In this document: positions 7,341 to 9,645 of the stretch, piece after piece | Layout: each line of letters opens with the position of its first letter | How positions within the stretch are numbered: position 1 is the stretch's first letter | Source of the DNA: JBFMHD01 sp040752395 [NCBI: Candidatus Hydrogenedentota bacterium] | GTDB taxonomy: Bacteria > JBFMHD01 | Direction of reading: 5' to 3' | NCBI GenBank assembly: GCA_040752395.1 | Contig: JBFMHD010000102.1 | Span: 1 to 9,645, forward strand | DNA: 9,645 bases | Program-made: the position numbers and the translations under genes | Notes under the pieces: generated by a model | Databases searched by the model: none | Told to the model about the DNA's origin: nothing | What the model saw: only the letters and a program-made list of their open reading frames with translations

Positions 7341-8456
7341 ATGAGTAAGGTTTACTTTATTAATATGCGGGCTAATATGAAAAAAACGAGTTTAAAAAGA
7401 TTACGAGAATTGGTATTAAAATCTAATTTTGATGAAATTTTAGAAAAGAATGATATTACAGCTGTTAAAGTCCATTTTGGTGAGAAAGGGAACGTTGCTT
7501 ATCTGCGGCCGATTTATGTCAGAGAAATAATAGATATGATTAAAGAAAAAGGGGCACGGCCTTTTCTCACTGATGTAAACACAATTTATAAAGGCTCGAG
7601 ATCCGATGCTATTGTGCATTTACAGACAGCGATTGAAAACGGGTTCAATTATGCTTCTATGAACGTACCGATAATTATAGCTGATGGCTTAAAAGGCGAA
7701 GCAAAAATAGATAAACACTTTAATAATTTAAAGCATTATAAAGTCATTGAAATTCCTGAGGCTATATATTATGCAGATAGTTTAATAGTTTTATCTCATT
7801 TCAAATTACATGAAGTAACAGGTTTTGGAGGTGCATTAAAGAATGTTGGCATGGGGTTAGCCACAAAAAGGGGCAAACTATCAATGCATTCGACAGTAGC
7901 ACCTTATGTAAAAGATAAAAAGTGTATAGGTTGTAAATTATGTATTAAATGGTGTCCTATGAATGCTATAGAATTTATCAATGGGAGATCAACGATCAAT
8001 AGTGAAAAATGTATAGGGTGTGGTCAATGTTTAGGAACCTGTCCAGAAGCCGCAATAAGTTTAAAGTGGGACGCATCTTCATCTGTTTTACAGGAGAGAA
8101 TGATGGAGCAATGTTATGCAATGCTCCAAAACAAAAAAGCCAAGGTTTTATTTGTTAATTTTTGTATAGATATAGTGCCTGAGTGCGATTGTTATGGCTA
8201 TTCGGACGCAAAAATATTACCTGATCTTGGTATATTTGCATCAACTGACCCTGTAGCCATTGATAAAGCCTGTGTTGATATGGTATTGAAGTCCATCCCT
8301 CTTGAAAAAACAGAGACAGTGCTTAAAGAAAGAGCAAAAAATAGTGATGTGTTCCGATGGGTGTATCCTGAGATAGATTATAATGTCCAGTTTGAGTATG
8401 CTTGTAAACTCGGGCTTGGCAGTTTGAAATACGAATTAATAAAATTATCGTTATAA
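7341..8456 (+). CDS. DUF362 protein with two [4Fe-4S] motifs (COG2768-like Fe-S center protein)
   Basis: The 371-aa product resembles the uncharacterised Fe-S center proteins grouped as COG2768. The first half (1-185) is a DUF362 domain with VKVHFGEKGN near 43-51, FLTDVNT at 75-81 and the FGGALKNVGMG loop at 162-172. A ferredoxin insert follows, with CxxCxxCxxxCP twice: cysteines 195, 198, 201, 205 and 224, 227, 230, 234, enough for two [4Fe-4S] clusters. The DUF362 fold then resumes, with three further cysteines (275, 282, 284, the last two in ECDC) and ASTDPVAIDKAC near 300-311. No signal peptide or membrane segment is seen, so it is likely cytoplasmic; an electron-transfer or reductive role is inferred, and the substrate is unknown. 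It is separated from cca by 140 bases of mostly repeat sequence and has its own strong ribosome binding site, so it is probably a separate transcription unit. Confidence 0.88.
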   Translation: MSKVYFINMRANMKKTSLKRLRELVLKSNFDEILEKNDITAVKVHFGEKGNVAYLRPIYVREIIDMIKEKGARPFLTDVNTIYKGSRSDAIVHLQTAIENGFNYASMNVPIIIADGLKGEAKIDKHFNNLKHYKVIEIPEAIYYADSLIVLSHFKLHEVTGFGGALKNVGMGLATKRGKLSMHSTVAPYVKDKKCIGCKLCIKWCPMNAIEFINGRSTINSEKCIGCGQCLGTCPEAAISLKWDASSSVLQERMMEQCYAMLQNKKAKVLFVNFCIDIVPECDCYGYSDAKILPDLGIFASTDPVAIDKACVDMVLKSIPLEKTETVLKERAKNSDVFRWVYPEIDYNVQFEYACKLGLGSLKYELIKLSL

Positions 8457-8493
8457 ATTCCCCATCCAGCTATAAAAATAGCGGAATTTAGGT
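8455..8493 (+). terminator. Possible intrinsic terminator after the DUF362 gene
   Basis: AAATTCC (8455-8461) pairs with GGAATTT (8483-8489), and an inner GCTAT-AAAA-ATAGC stem-loop (8469-8482) stacks on it across a 7-base bulge. A short TTTT run follows a few bases later (8493-8496). It is weak but directly abuts the stop codon. Confidence 0.35.
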
Positions 8494-8518
8494 TTTAAAA
8501 AATAAAAATCAAATATAA

Positions 8519-8539
8519 AAAATAGCCGGGCACTATTTT
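8519..8539. terminator. AT-rich hairpin, possible bidirectional terminator
   Basis: AAAATAG (8519-8525) pairs with CTATTTT (8533-8539) around CCGGGCA. The A-rich left and T-rich right flanks suit termination in either direction, but the stem is weak. Confidence 0.3.
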
Positions 8540-8560
8540 ATTCAGAAAGTAGGCAAATAA

Positions 8561-8673
8561 ATTTGCAATTTGCAATTTACAATGGAGCGAAGCGACAAGA
8601 AGCAAGATAACTGAAGAAGTGAGATGTATCAGGACGGGCTACAGGCTACAGGCTACGGACTACAGCCGGCTGG
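8561..8673 (-). repeat. Composite heptamer tandem-repeat tract, copy B (inverted relative to copy A)
   Basis: Read on the minus strand from 8669, the units are CCGGCTG, TAGTCCG, TAGCCTG, TAGCCTG, TAGCCCG, TCCTGAT, ACATCTC, ACTTCTT, CAGTTAT, CTTGCTT, CTTGTCG, CTTCGCT, CCATTGT, AAATTGC, AAATTGC. The order matches copy A (7191-7302). The copies differ mostly by whole units: one extra TAGCCCG, three fewer ACTTCTT-type and fewer CTTGCTT-type. Beyond the shared part, copy B adds an AAATTGC family that is close to the array at 281-301. Confidence 0.85.
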
Positions 8674-8695
8674 AACCCGAAGCCCGGAGCCTGCT

Positions 8696-8748
8696 GAAAA
8701 GTCTTGAGTCTTGAGTCTCGAGTCCTGTTTTGACTCACGACTCTTTTC
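8696..8748. repeat. AGTCTTG heptamer array inside an A/T-flanked dyad
   Basis: Four tandem heptamers, AGTCTTG, AGTCTTG, AGTCTCG, AGTCCTG (8700-8727), are followed by an inverted partner. GAAAAGTCTTGAGTC (8696-8710) can pair with GACTCACGACTCTTTTC (8732-8748), with one mismatch and a two-base bulge. With A's on the left and T's on the right, it could end both the plus-strand DUF362 transcript and the converging minus-strand tRNA transcript. Terminator function is inferred. Confidence 0.55.
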
Positions 8749-8805
8749 ATATCATCTTTAGTTTTTCATATTTTATATTTTATATCTTGGTGAGAGAATT
8801 TGGGC

Positions 8806-8882
8806 TGGTCGGGGTGAGAGGATTTGAACCTCCGACTTTCTGGTCCCGAACCAGACGCGCTCCCGAACTGCGCTACACCCCG
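8806..8882 (-). tRNA. tRNA-Pro(CGG)
   Basis: On the minus strand the 77-base sequence folds as a full cloverleaf: acceptor CGGGGTG/CACCCCG, D stem GCGC/GCGC, anticodon stem TCTGG/CCAGA with loop TTCGGGA, and T arm GGAGG-TTCAAAT-CCTCT. The anticodon CGG (plus-strand 8846-8848) reads CCG proline codons; G follows it at position 37. The 3' ACCA is encoded (8806-8809), so cca would act here only in repair. It closely resembles the E. coli proline tRNA of the same anticodon. The AT-rich upstream side (8883-8960) shows no promoter I would defend. It converges on the DUF362 gene. Confidence 0.95.
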
Positions 8883-8997
8883 ATTGTAATTTTAATAATA
8901 TCAATAAAAATTAAGATTTTTCCTTGATTTCAAAGAAATTAGAACTAATTATATCAAATTATAAATGAATAATAAAAAGCACTTTTAAGCATAAATT

Positions 8998-9075
8998 TGG
9001 TTACACTGTGGTGACAATCTAAAGCCATTTTTTAAATAAAAAATTGCCTCAAAAATTGTCACCACAGTGTAACCA
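8998..9075. repeat. Perfect 21-bp inverted repeat, transposon-end-like
   Basis: Bases 8998-9018 (TGGTTACACTG...) are the exact reverse complement of 9055-9075 (...CAGTGTAACCA), with 36 AT-rich bases between. The unit contains TGTCACCACAGTGTAACC. It can be read either as a 78-bp MITE-like element with terminal inverted repeats or as two insertion-sequence ends facing each other. I see no clear target-site duplication. A hairpin role cannot be excluded. Confidence 0.7.
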
Positions 9076-9078
9076 TCT

Positions 9079-9099
9079 ATTATCACCATAATGTAACCA
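9079..9099 (+). repeat. Third, diverged copy of the 21-bp repeat
   Basis: Matches 9055-9075 at 18 of 21 positions in the same orientation, starting 24 bases later. Multiple end-repeats of this kind occur at the termini of some insertion sequences, such as the IS21 family. Confidence 0.6.
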
Positions 9100-9205
9100 T
9101 TGCAGATAACGCCGCTTGACTTGCTACTTTGATCGCTTTGTAAGTATTTTCGATTTTTTCGTCAAGTTCTTTCCAACGATAATATGGAAAGTATCCCGGA
9201 CATCG
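9083..9205 (-). pseudogene. Possible C-terminal fragment of a mobile-element protein
   Basis: Forty codons read from 9205 down to TGA at 9083-9085, starting RCPGYFPYYRWKELDEKIEN and ending SAMVTLW. The helical, charged composition looks more protein-like than the AT-rich frame before it. The last five codons (MVTLW) lie inside the diverged 21-bp repeat, as expected for a transposase reading into its element's end. I cannot assign a family; it is too short for certainty. Confidence 0.25.
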
Positions 9206-9355
9206 TATACCCCTTAAAAAAGATAAAATGTATAAGTAAAAGTAACTTTAAGTTACTAAAGATATCTATAAGTAGAAAAGACATAGAAATAAAAAAAGAG
9301 GTTAAAAAGAGAGATGGGATCGGGCTCTTTGCTATTGCTTTCTTTATCCCTCTTT

Positions 9356-9601
9356 TTATTTACACAATTTTTCTATTGACATCCCGCCACACCGGTAATC
9401 CACCCGGTTTTCGTCTCGTGCATATCTGCCAGCACAAAGATAACGTGTGATATCTGTACTTATAGTTGCTTCTAACGTTTTCTTTAACATCTCTAAATGT
9501 TGGGGTTTCAAATCTCCACAGATATCATCCTCTTCGACCTTGACTTCTTTCCATAAGTCTGATTCTGTTAAGGCTGTTAACGGCTTACTCATGCTTTTCA
9601 T
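9356..9601 (-). pseudogene. IS256/mutator-type transposase, N-terminal remnant
   Basis: The 81-residue frame starts at ATG 9601. Residues 8-72 resemble the N-terminus of mutator (IS256-like) transposases: LTESDLWKEV near 11-20, a helix corresponding to the family's LE-x-x-x-x-x-E-[LM]-T segment, then AGRYARDENRVDYRCG at 57-72, where intact proteins read GYR or GYY after YRN. Similarity stops at about residue 72 (base 9386), and the frame ends nine codons later. The DDE catalytic domain is missing, so the protein cannot be active. An AAGGAGG (9612-9618) lies 10 bases before the ATG. The breakpoint joins AT-rich DNA at 9206-9385 that is unlike a transposase in any frame I read. Confidence 0.6.
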
Positions 9602-9611
9602 AGGGTATGTT

Positions 9612-9634
9612 CCTCCTTTTTAAGAGTTTTTATA
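9612..9634 (-). promoter_or_regulatory. Ribosome binding site and possible -10 box of the transposase remnant
   Basis: On the minus strand, TATAAA (9629-9634) precedes AAGGAGG (9612-9618), and ATG 9601 follows 10 bases later. Any -35 box would lie at or beyond the window edge. The 5' signals appear intact although the gene is broken. Confidence 0.45.
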
Positions 9635-9645
9635 CTTAATTAAGG

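Larger units (their letters stand above)
8883..9385. other. Gene-free stretch: AT-rich spacer, inverted repeats, decayed mobile DNA
   Basis: No intact gene is supported here. Bases 8883-8997 are AT-rich spacer. Bases 8998-9099 hold three copies of a 21-bp repeat. Bases 9083-9205 may be a transposase tail on the minus strand. Bases 9206-9385 are AT-rich and contain the 17-bp palindrome AGTAACTT-T-AAGTTACT (9241-9257). A plus-strand frame at 9184-9450 is open but unconvincing. Confidence 0.5.

Noticed and set aside
358-8456. Dedicated defence or biosynthetic gene cluster
   Set aside because: The genes are mostly housekeeping in type with no shared pathway, no effector/sensor pairing and no toxin-antitoxin signature that I can see.
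8730-8927. Plus-strand 65-codon open frame reading RGFEPPTFWSRTRRAPELRY
   Set aside because: It is the antisense reading of the tRNA-Pro gene at 8806-8882, a well-known source of false protein predictions.
9184-9450. Plus-strand 88-codon open frame with a hydrophobic stretch
   Set aside because: No ribosome binding site, no recognisable family, and its last third is antisense to the transposase remnant. The hydrophobic part comes from AT-rich sequence.

Overview
The window comes from an AT-rich bacterial chromosome. It shows tightly packed, co-directional plus-strand housekeeping-type genes set between repeat- and mobile-element-rich edges. A dedicated glutaminyl-tRNA synthetase, GYF_2 domains and a stand-alone FapA/DUF342 gene, together with few clear Shine-Dalgarno sites, would fit a little-cultivated lineage such as Planctomycetota or Omnitrophota. 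That placement is a guess; no marker here fixes the phylum.

Layout. 1-357: a decayed group II intron, in which the N-terminal piece of the reverse transcriptase runs directly into a domain V hairpin. 358-7200: four plus-strand genes separated by 19, 35 and 9 bases: glnS; a membrane-anchored three-GYF / ComEC-type metallo-beta-lactamase / lectin-like protein; a FapA-family protein; and a CCA-adding enzyme. A perfect TATAAT lies just before the FapA gene and would start the transcript at or next to its ATG. 7187-7302: a tract of heptamer tandem repeats that supplies the last codons and the stop of cca. 7341-8456: a DUF362 protein with two [4Fe-4S] motifs and a good ribosome binding site. 8455-8748: candidate terminators and a second, inverted copy of the heptamer tract. 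8806-8882: tRNA-Pro(CGG) on the minus strand with its CCA encoded. 8883-9645: no intact gene; a perfect 21-bp inverted repeat with a third nearby copy, and N-terminal (and perhaps C-terminal) transposase remnants on the minus strand.

How the genes fit together. glnS, cca and tRNA-Pro all belong to tRNA charging and maturation, but the two surface/Fe-S proteins and FapA do not share a pathway with them that I can name. The block reads as an ordinary genomic operon-like run rather than a dedicated accessory system. The most unusual element is the pair of inverted composite heptamer tracts around the DUF362 gene. Their differences are mostly whole 7-base units. The second most unusual is the GYF-MBL-lectin fusion.
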